From: an uncultured Prevotellaceae bacterium
GTDB taxonomy: Bacteria; Bacteroidota; Bacteroidia; Bacteroidales; Bacteroidaceae
Assembly: GCA_946415705.1 (NCBI GenBank)
Contig: CAMKTN010000001.1
Span: 1 to 64,000, forward strand
Direction: 5' to 3'
Length of the DNA stretch: 64,000 bases
The translations under genes and the position numbers were made by a program. The stretch's first letter is position 1; each line of letters begins with the position of its first letter. The notes beneath the pieces were generated by a model. That model was not told the DNA's origin, made no database searches, and worked only from the letters and a program-made list of their open reading frames with translations. Positions 24,709 to 31,949 of the stretch are shown in pieces.

Positions 24709-26058
24709 ATGGAATTGACAGCCCTGACGGCCATATCACCCATCGACGGCCGCTATCGCACAAAAACAGAATCCCTTGACAAGTATTTCTCCGAGTACGC
24801 CCTCATCCGCTATCGCGTGAGGGTGGAGATTGAGTATTTCATCTTCCTCTGCGAGCTGCCCCTGCCGCAGCTGGCGGACTTCCCCCGCGACCTCTTCCCT
24901 GCCCTGCGCGCCATCTACCAGGACTTCTCCCTCGAAGATGCCCAGCGCGTGAAGGACATCGAAGCCGTCACCAACCACGACGTCAAAGCGGTGGAATACT
25001 TTATTAAGGACAAATTCAAGCTCATTCCCCGCGCCGCGGGGAATGAGCTTGAATTCGTCCACTTCGGCCTCACCTCGCAGGACATCAACAACACCAGCGT
25101 GCCTCTCTCCATCAAGGATGCGCTGACGGAAGTCGTAGTGCCGATGCTGGAGAAGCTCATCGCACAGCTCGACGCCTATGCCGACGAATGGCAGGCCATC
25201 CCCATGCTGGCCAAGACACACGGTCAGCCCGCCTCGCCCACACGTCTGGGCAAGGAGATCGAGGTCTTCGCCTACCGCCTGCACCAGCAGCTGGAGCTGC
25301 TGCGCCGCACGCCTATCACGGTGAAGTTCGGCGGTGCCACGGGTAACTTCAACGCCCACCACGTGGCCTACCCCGACCTGAACTGGCGCCAGCTGGCCAA
25401 CGACTTCGTGGCTAAGCACCTGGGCTTGGAGCGCGAGCAGTGGACGACACAGATCTCCAACTACGACAACCTGGCCGCCCTCTTCGACGCCCTGCGCCGC
25501 ATCGCCATCGTCATCATCGACCTCGACCGCGACGTCTGGCAGTACATCTCCATGGGCTATTTCCGCCAGAAGGTGAAGGCCGGCGAGGTAGGTTCCAGCG
25601 CCATGCCGCACAAGGTGAACCCCATCGACTTCGAGAACTCCGAGGGTAATCTGGGCATCGCCGGCGCCATCCTCGACCATCTCTCCACGAAGCTGCCCGT
25701 GAGCCGCCTGCAGCGCGACCTCACCGACAGCACCGTACTGCGCAATGTCGGCGTGCCCCTCGGGCATATCGTCATCGCCATACAAAGCACCCTCAAGGGC
25801 CTCGGCAAGCTGCTCCTCAACGAGGAAGCCCTGCGCGCCGACCTGGAGAAGAACTGGGCCGTGGTGGCAGAGGCCATCCAGACCATCCTGCGCCGCGAGG
25901 GCTACCCCAACCCCTACGAGACGCTGAAAGCGCTCACCCGCACCGGCGCTGCCATCAGCCACGAGAGCATCGCCGCATTCATTGAAACCCTTGACGTCAG
26001 TGAGGCTGTGAAAGCCGAGCTGCGCCAGATAACACCCAATAATTATACAGGAATTTAA
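24709..26058 (+). CDS. purB: Adenylosuccinate lyase
   Basis: PurB catalyses two fumarate-releasing steps, SAICAR to AICAR in purine synthesis and adenylosuccinate to AMP. The 449-aa product (start MELTALTAISPIDGRY) carries HFGLTSQDINNTS, KTHGQPASPT and the superfamily signature GSSAMPHKVNP. I prefer ATG 24709 over 24682 because MELTALTAISPIDGRY is the family N-terminus. The segment KFKLIPRAAGNELEF just before VHFGLTSQ is encoded by a perfect 43-nt palindrome and replaces the usual less structured sequence at that place. The active-site motifs downstream are intact, so activity is probably retained. Confidence 0.95.
   Translation: MELTALTAISPIDGRYRTKTESLDKYFSEYALIRYRVRVEIEYFIFLCELPLPQLADFPRDLFPALRAIYQDFSLEDAQRVKDIEAVTNHDVKAVEYFIKDKFKLIPRAAGNELEFVHFGLTSQDINNTSVPLSIKDALTEVVVPMLEKLIAQLDAYADEWQAIPMLAKTHGQPASPTRLGKEIEVFAYRLHQQLELLRRTPITVKFGGATGNFNAHHVAYPDLNWRQLANDFVAKHLGLEREQWTTQISNYDNLAALFDALRRIAIVIIDLDRDVWQYISMGYFRQKVKAGEVGSSAMPHKVNPIDFENSEGNLGIAGAILDHLSTKLPVSRLQRDLTDSTVLRNVGVPLGHIVIAIQSTLKGLGKLLLNEEALRADLEKNWAVVAEAIQTILRREGYPNPYETLKALTRTGAAISHESIAAFIETLDVSEAVKAELRQITPNNYTGI
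25013..25055 (+). repeat. Perfect 43-nt palindrome inside purB, in frame
   Basis: The 21-bp arms (25013-25033 and 25035-25055) are exact reverse complements around a single C. The left arm runs AATTCAAGCTCATTCCCCG then CG, and the right arm mirrors it. It lies in the open frame and codes for a 14- to 15-residue stretch before the conserved HFGLTSQD. The mRNA would fold into a very stable hairpin within the coding sequence. Confidence 0.9.
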
Positions 26059-26082
26059 AAAAGGACGTAATTAAAAGAACAA

Positions 26083-27417
26083 ATGGAAAACAACGAAGAA
26101 AAACACGAGAACGGCGCACGCACTCCGCGCCCACGTATTCAGAGACCCGTTTACGGCAGCAATGCCGAAGGTGAACGCCGCACATTCCAGCCCCGTGAGG
26201 GTGGCTACCAGCCCCGCTTCAACCGCGAGGGAGGTGCCCAGCAGCGCGAAGGCGGCTACAAACCCCGTTTCAACCGTGAAGGTGGCTATCAACCCCGTGA
26301 GGGTGGCTATCAGCCCCGTTTCAACCGTGAAGGCGGCTACCAGCCGCGCGAAGGTGGCTATCAGCCCCGCTTTAACCGCGAGGGTGGCTACCAGCAGCGC
26401 GAGGGCGGCTACAAGCCTCGCTTCAACCGTGAGGGCGGCTACCAGCCCCGCGAAGGTGGCTATCAGCCCCGCTTCAACCGCGAGGGTGGCTACCAGCAGC
26501 ACGAGGGTGGCTACAAACCCCGCTTCAACCGTGAGGGCGGCTACCAAGGTCGCAGTGGCGGCTACCAGGGTCGCGGCGGCTTCGGCCAGCAGCGCGGCTT
26601 CGGCGGTCCCCGTCGTCAGCACACCCCCGGCTATGATCCCAATGCGAAGTACAGCTTTAAGAAGCGCATCGAATACTCCGAGGCACACATTGACCCAGAA
26701 GCACCTATCCGTCTGAATAAGTACCTCGCCAACGCGGGCGTCTGCTCACGTCGCGAGGCTGATACGTTCATCGAGGCCGGTGTCGTCACCGTCAACGGTG
26801 TCGTCGTCACAGAGCTCGGCACGAAGGTGAAGCGCACCGACGAAGTGAAGTTCCACGACCAGCCCGTGAAGATCGAGAAGAAGGTCTATGTGCTCCTCAA
26901 CAAGCCCAAGGACTATGTCACCACGAGCGACGATCCCCAGAACCGCAAGACGGTCATGGACCTCGTGAAGGGTGCCTGCGACGAGCGCATCTACCCCGTC
27001 GGCCGCCTCGACCGCAACACCACGGGTGTGCTCCTGCTCACCAACGACGGCGAGCTGGCCAGCAAGCTCACACACCCCAAGTTCTTGAAGAAGAAGATCT
27101 ACCACGTCCATACCGACAAGAACGTCACAGCCGCCGATATGCGCCAGATTGCTGAGGGTATCACCCTCGACGACGGCGAGATCCACGCCGACGCTGTGGA
27201 GTACGCCTCCGAGACGGACAAGAAGCAGATCGGCATCGAGATCCACAGCGGCCGCAACCGCATTGTGCGCCGCATCTTCGAGCACCTCGGCTACAAGGTC
27301 ACGCGCCTCGACCGCGTCCTCTTCGCCGGCCTCACCAAAAAGAACCTCAAGCGCGGCGACTGGCGCTACCTCACCGAGGACGAAGTCAACATGCTCCGCA
27401 TGGGGGCGTTTGAGTGA
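26083..27417 (+). CDS. RluB/RsuA-type 23S rRNA pseudouridine synthase with repeat-rich N-terminus
   Basis: 444 aa. Residues ~205-444 form a complete RsuA/RluB enzyme: S4 RNA-binding domain (IRLNKYLANAGVCSRREAD) and the catalytic motif GRLDRNTTGVLLLTNDGE with the nucleophilic Asp. It probably makes the pseudouridine in helix 80-93 of 23S rRNA, as RluB does. Residues ~30-185 are an Arg/Gly/Tyr/Gln-rich tract of near-identical units (REGGYQPRFNREGGYQP), highly basic and disordered, similar in composition to RGG RNA-binding tails. It lies 24 nt after purB and before the DUF559 and asnS genes on the same strand. The symbol is withheld because the RluB/RsuA/RluF distinction cannot be made by eye. 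Confidence 0.88.
   Translation: MENNEEKHENGARTPRPRIQRPVYGSNAEGERRTFQPREGGYQPRFNREGGAQQREGGYKPRFNREGGYQPREGGYQPRFNREGGYQPREGGYQPRFNREGGYQQREGGYKPRFNREGGYQPREGGYQPRFNREGGYQQHEGGYKPRFNREGGYQGRSGGYQGRGGFGQQRGFGGPRRQHTPGYDPNAKYSFKKRIEYSEAHIDPEAPIRLNKYLANAGVCSRREADTFIEAGVVTVNGVVVTELGTKVKRTDEVKFHDQPVKIEKKVYVLLNKPKDYVTTSDDPQNRKTVMDLVKGACDERIYPVGRLDRNTTGVLLLTNDGELASKLTHPKFLKKKIYHVHTDKNVTAADMRQIAEGITLDDGEIHADAVEYASETDKKQIGIEIHSGRNRIVRRIFEHLGYKVTRLDRVLFAGLTKKNLKRGDWRYLTEDEVNMLRMGAFE
26180..26565 (+). repeat. Coding tandem repeats in pseudouridine synthase N-terminus
   Basis: Units of roughly 24-51 nt (GAGGGTGGCTATCAGCCCCG and variants) are repeated at least ten times, encoding REGGYQPRF-type segments. 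DNA similarity is very high between units, suggesting recent expansion and probable length variation between strains. Confidence 0.85.
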
Positions 27418-27421
27418 TAAC

Positions 27422-27461
27422 CTCACCCCCCAACCCCCTCTCCAAGGGGCGAGGGGGAGTG
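27422..27461 (+). repeat. C-rich/G-rich palindromic repeat, copy 3 (left of DUF559 gene A)
   Basis: A 40-bp element starting CTCACCCCCCAACCCCC, beginning 4 nt after the TGA of the pseudouridine synthase. It matches the reverse complement of the copy at 27914-27953 at 36 of 40 positions. Confidence 0.9.
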
Positions 27462-27474
27462 AATACCAAGATCG

Positions 27475-27864
27475 ATGGATTACAAATGGCAAAACATTTC
27501 TGTAGATCGTGTGGGCATATTAAAGGATTTTGCCCGTAAGAACAGACGGGAGATGACAGATGCTGAAAAATGGATGTGGGAACATCTACGTACAATTCCA
27601 GATGTCAGATTCCGTCGGCAACATCCTATTGGTGACTATATCGTTGATTTTGTATGCCTAAAATTCAATCTGATTATCGAAGTTGACGGAGCTTACCACA
27701 ACGAACCCCAACAACAAGCAGAGGATGCCATTCGCAGTGATTATTTAAGAGACCACGGATTTATCATCCTTCGTTTCACCAACGAAGAGGTCCTATATGA
27801 TACAGAATCTGTCATCCAGACGATAAATAAACAAATTCAACAACGTAAATTACTATATCTATGA
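27475..27864 (+). CDS. DUF559 (Vsr-like) endonuclease-domain protein A
   Basis: 129 aa, nearly all a DUF559 domain. The PD-(D/E)xK-like core is visible: Asp58 in DYIVDF, then Glu69-Val-Asp71 in IIEVDGAYH, with an upstream EKWMWEHLR helix and [12 protein letters not shown] late [14 protein letters not shown] strand is also typical. Such proteins are related in fold to the Vsr mismatch endonuclease, but their substrates are undescribed. The stop overlaps the asnS start (ATGA), so it is translated as part of the rluB-like/DUF559/asnS operon. It has a paralogue at 31492-31866, and both are enclosed by inverted palindromic repeats, which suggests a mobile or selfish role rather than repair. Confidence 0.85.
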   Translation: MDYKWQNISVDRVGILKDFARKNRREMTDAEKWMWEHLRTIPDVRFRRQHPIGDYIVDFVCLKFNLIIEVDGAYHNEPQQQAEDAIRSDYLRDHGFIILRFTNEEVLYDTESVIQTINKQIQQRKLLYL

Positions 27865-29402
27865 AACGTACTAAGATTATAGATCTTCTGAATATGCGCC
27901 CCTCACAGGTAACCACTCCCCCTCTCCCCTCGGAGAGGGGGGCGGGGGGTGAGGTCACCGTCTGTGCCAAAGGTTGGGTGCGTTCCAAGCGTGGCTCCAA
28001 AGGAATCTTCTTTATTGCACTCAATGATGGTTCCACCATCAAGAACATTCAGATTGTGGGTGAAGACCAGAACTTCGACGAGGCCACGGTGAAACTCATC
28101 ACCACCGGAGCCTGCATCAGCGTCGAAGGGAAACTCGTAGAGAGCCCCGCCGCCGGACAGGCTGTGGAGATCCAGGCCACGAAGATCGAGGTGCTCGGCG
28201 TGTGCGATGCCACCTACCCCATGCAGAAGAAGGGGCAGACCTTTGAATATATGCGCCAGCATGCACACATGCGTCTCCGCACCAACACCTTCGGTGCTAT
28301 CATGCGCATTCGTCATAATATGGCGATGGCCATCCACACCTACTTCCACGAGCACGGCTTCTTCTACTTCCACACACCGCTCATCACCGCCAGCGACTGC
28401 GAAGGTGCCGGCAATATGTTCCAGGTGACGACGAAGAATCTCTACGACCTGAAGAAGGACAAGGACGGCAAGATCATCTACGACGATGACTTCTTCGGCG
28501 AGCAGACCAGCCTCACCGTGAGCGGACAGCTCGAAGGCGAGCTCGGTGCCACGGCCCTCGGTGCCATCTACACCTTCGGCCCCACGTTCCGCGCCGAGAA
28601 CAGTAACACGCCGCGCCATCTGGCCGAGTTCTGGATGATCGAACCCGAGGTGGCCTTCCTCGATCAGGAAGAGCTCATGGACCTTGAGGAGGACTTCATC
28701 AAGTACTGCGTGCGCTGGGCCCTCGACCACTGCCAGGACGACCTTGCCTTCCTCAACCAGATGATTGACAAGACGCTCCTGGAGCGCCTCCAGGGTGTGC
28801 TGAAGGAAGAGTTTGTGCGCCTGCCCTACACCGAGGGTATCAACATCCTGCAGGAAGCCATCAAGAACGGCAAGAAGTTCGAGTTCCCCTGCAACTGGGG
28901 CGATGACCTCGCCAGCGAGCATGAGCGCTACCTCGTAGAGGAGCACTTCAAGCGCCCTGTCATCATGACCGACTACCCCACCGCCATCAAGTCCTTCTAC
29001 ATGAAGCAGAATGCCCCCGTTACGGTTCCCGAGGGTTCTCCCGAGGGTGCATCGGGTTCTCCCGAGGGTGCATCGGGTTCTCCCGAGGGTTCCATCGGCT
29101 ACCGCGGCTGCATCGCCCCCGGTCCCACCATGCAGGGCACCGACGTCCTCTTCCCCAGCATCGGCGAGATCATCGGCGGCTCGGTTCGTGAGGAGAGCCT
29201 CGACAAGCTGATGAACGAGATTGAGCGCCGCGGCATGGACCGCTCCCATCTGGAGTGGTACATCGACACGCGCCGCTGGGGCTCCTGCCCCCATGCCGGC
29301 TTCGGCCTCGGCTTCGAGCGCCTCATCCTCTTCGTGACGGGAATGCAGAACATCCGCGATGTCATCCCCTTCCCCCGCACACCGAAGAACGCGGCATTCT
29401 AA
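27861..29402 (+). CDS. asnS: Asparaginyl-tRNA synthetase
   Basis: 513 aa. AsnRS charges tRNA-Asn. The N-terminal OB-fold anticodon-binding domain ([20 protein letters not shown]) and class II motifs ([33 protein letters not shown]) are complete, and the protein ends with [12 protein letters not shown] as in the family. It is about 45 residues longer than usual because of two insertions: [15 protein letters not shown] after residue 16, encoded by a palindromic repeat, and a Ser/Pro/Glu/Gly tract of about 25 residues ([14 protein letters not shown]) before [13 protein letters not shown], encoded by 21-nt tandem repeats. Both lie in loops, so function is probably kept. It is the last gene of its operon, before a convergent terminator. 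Confidence 0.95.
   Translation: MKRTKIIDLLNMRPSQVTTPPLPSERGAGGEVTVCAKGWVRSKRGSKGIFFIALNDGSTIKNIQIVGEDQNFDEATVKLITTGACISVEGKLVESPAAGQAVEIQATKIEVLGVCDATYPMQKKGQTFEYMRQHAHMRLRTNTFGAIMRIRHNMAMAIHTYFHEHGFFYFHTPLITASDCEGAGNMFQVTTKNLYDLKKDKDGKIIYDDDFFGEQTSLTVSGQLEGELGATALGAIYTFGPTFRAENSNTPRHLAEFWMIEPEVAFLDQEELMDLEEDFIKYCVRWALDHCQDDLAFLNQMIDKTLLERLQGVLKEEFVRLPYTEGINILQEAIKNGKKFEFPCNWGDDLASEHERYLVEEHFKRPVIMTDYPTAIKSFYMKQNAPVTVPEGSPEGASGSPEGASGSPEGSIGYRGCIAPGPTMQGTDVLFPSIGEIIGGSVREESLDKLMNEIERRGMDRSHLEWYIDTRRWGSCPHAGFGLGFERLILFVTGMQNIRDVIPFPRTPKNAAF
27914..27953 (-). repeat. C-rich/G-rich palindromic repeat, copy 4 (inside asnS)
   Basis: Inverted copy of the 27422-27461 element, read through in frame as part of AsnS (encodes about [13 protein letters not shown]). 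It separates the native N-terminal [16 protein letters not shown] from the OB-fold core. Confidence 0.9.
29034..29089 (+). repeat. 21-nt tandem repeat inside asnS
   Basis: Two full copies and a two-thirds copy of a 21-nt unit starting GGTTCTCCCGAGGGTGC, encoding GSPEGAS heptads. They lie in the loop before the [10 protein letters not shown] motif. Confidence 0.85.
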
Positions 29403-29407
29403 TAACG

Positions 29408-29440
29408 AAGAAAGGCAGCCAGTTGGCTGCCTTCCTTCTT
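29408..29440. terminator. Convergent terminator between asnS and NagB-LmbE gene
   Basis: Stem AAGGCAGCC/GGCTGCCTT with an AGTT loop, followed by CCTTCTTTTC. It starts a few nt after the asnS stop and ends just before the stop of the convergent minus-strand gene. Confidence 0.75.
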
Positions 29441-29445
29441 TTCAT

Positions 29446-31437
29446 TTATAACGGGTGATATTGCACGAAGGCCTCCATCGCCTCGTAGGCCGCTAAGCCG
29501 AGACTGCTGTAGAGCTCTGCGGTAGCATGGTTGCGGTCCTCGGCGCGCTGCCAGAACAGACGCTCGTCGTTGCCCAGGAAGGGTGCGCTCTCCATCTGGC
29601 TGGCATGCTTGAGGATGGCGTTGCGTTTTGTGCGCAGTTCCTCGGGGCTGATGGGCACGGCCATCTCGATGTGTTCGATCTCCCACTCTGCCCAGGCACC
29701 ACGGTACATCCAGATACGGCAGTTCTTCAGCCACTCGGCACCCGCCTCCTTCTCAATGTCGATGGCGGCAAGGACGGCGTCGGTGCAGACGCGGTGCGTG
29801 CCGTGCGGGTCGGCGAGGTCGCCGGCCACGAAGATCTGGTGAGGCTTCACCTCGCGCAGCAAGGCGAGCACGATTTCCACGTCGGCCTCGGAGATGGGAT
29901 TCTTCTGGATCTTACCCGTCTCATAGAACGGCAGGTTCAGGAAGTGTACGCGCTCCAAGGGGATACCGCTGTACATGCTGGCGATGCGTGCCTCGCCACG
30001 ACGGATAAGGCCCTTCACCTCCAGGATGTCGCGCGTGTCGAAGTCCTCGGGTTTCTTCTTGTTGATGAAGTCGATGAACTCCTTGTAGCGGGCGTTGATG
30101 ACCTCGTCCTTGCCTTCCTCGAAGAGGTCGTTGAAGCCCTTCGTGAAGTGCATGAAGCGGAACACCTCTTCATCGCCCACGGCGATGTTGCCGCTGGTCT
30201 CGTAGGCCACGTGCACCTCGTGCTTCTGCTTCACCAGACGCTGCAGCGTGCCACCCATCGAGATGACATCGTCGTCGGGGTGCGGCGAGAAGATGATGAC
30301 ACGCTTCTGCGCAGGCTTCGCACGCTCCGGGCGGTTGCTGTCGTCGGCATTAGGTTTGCCACCGGGCCAGCCGGTGATGGTGTGCTGCAGGTCGTTGAAG
30401 ATCTTGATGTTCACCTCGTAGGCCGATCCGTAGAGGGCCAGCAGCTCGCCGAGGCCGTGCTCGTTGTAGTCCTTGTTGGTGAGCTTCAGGATGGGCTTGC
30501 CCGTCTTCTGGCACAGCCATACGATAGCGGAGCGGATGAGCTTGTCGTCCCAGTCACAGCTGGTGACCAGCCACGGGCGACGGATACGCGTGAGGTTAGC
30601 GGCGGAGCTCAGGTCGAGGACCACCTCCACGTTGTTGTGCATCTGCAGGAAGGTGGCGCTCTGTGCGTCGGTCATCTCGCCTTCCACGGCATTCTTGATG
30701 ACATCGGCCTTCTCGTCGCCCCAGGCGATGAGGAAGATCTTGCGGGCTTTGCGGATGGTGCTGACGCCCATCGTGATGGCGCATACGGGCACGTTCTGCT
30801 CGTTGCCGAAGACCTTGACGGCCTCTGCGCGGCAGGTGGCGTCGAGAAGCACGAGGCGCGTGTGGCTGTTGCGCTGTGAGCCTGTGACGTTCATGGCAAT
30901 GTTACCCATACGTCCGATGCCGAGGAGGGCGATGTCTATGCCGCCCAGCTGCTCAATCATCTTCTCGTAGGCCATGCAATGCTCCGTGACGCGCTCCTGC
31001 GGTATGGTGCCGTCGAGGGGGTAGATGTTCTGCGAAGGAATATCCACGCGGTCGAAGAACTGTTCCTTCAGCGTCTTCAGATTGCTCTGCACGCTGTCGG
31101 CAGGCAGCGGGTAATACTCGTGGGTCACGAAGGCCACGACATTCTGGAAGCTGAGGCCTTCTTCCTGATGCATGCGCACGAGGTGGTTGAAGACCTCCGT
31201 CATGGTGGCACCGCCCGAGAAGGCGATGGTGCAGGCGCGAATCTCGCGCTGGCGCTGGCGAATGGTGGCCGCCACCTTCAGTGCCACTTCCTGTGCCCCC
31301 TCTTCGATGGTGGCATAGATGTCAGTGGGAAGTTTCTCGAAGCGTGTGAGCACGCTACGCTCAATGGTGCCGTCGGGGCGGTAGTAGCGGGGCGACACGC
31401 GGTCAAGGGTGATTTGTGAACTAAGGTTTGTTTTCAT
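29446..31437 (-). CDS. NagB-like (catalytic residues lost) fused to PIG-L/LmbE deacetylase
   Basis: 663 aa, a size and architecture I know from Bacteroidetes. Residues ~45-300 align with glucosamine-6-phosphate deaminase (IAFSGGATMTEVFNHL, YPLDGTIPQE). However, the E. coli NagB catalytic residues appear substituted: Asp72 region MDEY becomes THEY (His106), and GNDGHIAFNEP becomes GRMGNIAMNVT, so Asp141, His143 and Glu148 are Met, Asn and Val. Residues ~375-663 are a PIG-L/LmbE zinc deacetylase with HPDDDVISMGG and a late DPHGTH motif, both intact. The protein may be an amino-sugar binding or regulatory module joined to an active N-deacetylase. I start at ATG 31437, which directly abuts a palindromic repeat. 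The promoter must lie within or beyond that inserted unit. Confidence 0.88.
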   Translation of the reverse strand: MKTNLSSQITLDRVSPRYYRPDGTIERSVLTRFEKLPTDIYATIEEGAQEVALKVAATIRQRQREIRACTIAFSGGATMTEVFNHLVRMHQEEGLSFQNVVAFVTHEYYPLPADSVQSNLKTLKEQFFDRVDIPSQNIYPLDGTIPQERVTEHCMAYEKMIEQLGGIDIALLGIGRMGNIAMNVTGSQRNSHTRLVLLDATCRAEAVKVFGNEQNVPVCAITMGVSTIRKARKIFLIAWGDEKADVIKNAVEGEMTDAQSATFLQMHNNVEVVLDLSSAANLTRIRRPWLVTSCDWDDKLIRSAIVWLCQKTGKPILKLTNKDYNEHGLGELLALYGSAYEVNIKIFNDLQHTITGWPGGKPNADDSNRPERAKPAQKRVIIFSPHPDDDVISMGGTLQRLVKQKHEVHVAYETSGNIAVGDEEVFRFMHFTKGFNDLFEEGKDEVINARYKEFIDFINKKKPEDFDTRDILEVKGLIRRGEARIASMYSGIPLERVHFLNLPFYETGKIQKNPISEADVEIVLALLREVKPHQIFVAGDLADPHGTHRVCTDAVLAAIDIEKEAGAEWLKNCRIWMYRGAWAEWEIEHIEMAVPISPEELRTKRNAILKHASQMESAPFLGNDERLFWQRAEDRNHATAELYSSLGLAAYEAMEAFVQYHPL

Positions 31438-31478
31438 AGGACTCTCCCCCACCCCCTCCCTAAACAGGGAGGGGCGTA
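31438..31478 (+). repeat. C-rich/G-rich palindromic repeat, copy 5 (left of DUF559 gene B)
   Basis: Begins AGGACTCTCCCCCACCCC, with the hairpin TCCCT-AAAC-AGGGA. It abuts the start codon of the NagB-LmbE gene and is inverted relative to copy 6. Confidence 0.9.
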
Positions 31479-31491
31479 GGTACTTTTGCAG

Positions 31492-31866
31492 TTAGGGGTT
31501 AATAATTAGGTTATCTTTTATATCTTGTATCACTTGTTTTGTTTGATTGATGACTTGTTCGTTAGTGAAGCGAAGGATTCTGTACCCTCGTTTTCTCAAG
31601 AAGGACTCCCTTTCATGATCAGCTTCCTGTTGTTCCGGCACCTGATGATACTCACCATCTACCTCAATCACCAGTTGCTGACTGTATGAGAAGAAATCAA
31701 CTATGTATGTTCCTATTACATGTTGTCTGACGAATTTTACTTGCAAAGGTTGCTTGCGCAGATGGCTCCACAAAACCTTTTCAGCAGGAGTATCGAAATG
31801 TCTTAGCTCTCTCGCATTTTTTCTCAACTCCGTATATGTAAAAGCATTCGCCGTTTTTATGGTCAC
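31492..31866 (-). CDS. DUF559 (Vsr-like) endonuclease-domain protein B
   Basis: 124 aa, a clear homologue of the protein at 27475-27864 (shared RQHxIGxYIVDF, IEVDGxYHxxPxQQ, RILRFTNEQV). Predicted catalytic residues are Asp57 in YIVDF and Glu68/Asp70 in VIEVDGEYH. The start appears to be a GTG at 31866; no ATG or clear ribosome-binding site precedes it. It lies alone between inverted palindromic repeats, between an outer-membrane protein gene and the NagB-LmbE gene, all on the minus strand. Function is unknown; a nicking or cutting enzyme that acts on the flanking palindromes is the idea favoured by context. Confidence 0.82.
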   Translation of the reverse strand: MTIKTANAFTYTELRKNARELRHFDTPAEKVLWSHLRKQPLQVKFVRQHVIGTYIVDFFSYSQQLVIEVDGEYHQVPEQQEADHERESFLRKRGYRILRFTNEQVINQTKQVIQDIKDNLIINP

Positions 31867-31911
31867 GATTATTTGCGGTTTATATTGTTCGCTCGCATTT
31901 AGAGGGTATAT

Positions 31912-31949
31912 ACTCCCCTCCCTGCTTAGGGAGGGGTCGGGGGTGAGTC
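31912..31949 (-). repeat. C-rich/G-rich palindromic repeat, copy 6 (right of DUF559 gene B)
   Basis: On the minus strand it reads ACTCACCCCCGACCCC followed by a TCCCT-AAGC-AGGGA hairpin, directly after the TAG of the outer-membrane protein gene. It is the inverted partner of copy 5. Confidence 0.9.

Larger units (their letters stand above)
27422..27953 (+). mobile_element. Putative unit A: DUF559 gene between inverted palindromes
   Basis: Two 40-bp palindromic repeats in inverted orientation (36 of 40 identical) enclose the DUF559 gene and, on the right, the first ~53 nt of asnS. The size is 532 bp. Because the start of asnS inside the unit looks native, the right repeat may have entered separately, so the mobile-element call rests mainly on comparison with unit B at 31438-31949, which has the same plan. 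Confidence 0.4.
31438..31949 (-). mobile_element. Putative unit B: DUF559 gene bounded by inverted palindromes
   Basis: The 512-bp stretch is bounded by 41-bp inverted repeats (31439-31479 and 31910-31950, 35 of 41 identical) and contains only the DUF559 gene. It fills the whole gap between the stop codon of the outer-membrane protein gene and the start codon of the NagB-LmbE gene. No transposase is present. No target-site duplication is obvious, although the TAG stop and the repeat end are shared. The clean boundaries and the parallel arrangement at 27422-27953 support a discrete element. Confidence 0.5.

Noticed and set aside
27475-27864. Vsr mismatch-repair endonuclease
   Set aside because: Only the fold-level DUF559 core is shared; Vsr-specific zinc residues and a neighbouring cytosine methyltransferase are absent.
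29527-30879. 450-codon plus-strand frame opposite the NagB-LmbE gene
   Set aside because: Antisense shadow; no motif recognised, whereas the minus strand has clear NagB and LmbE domains.
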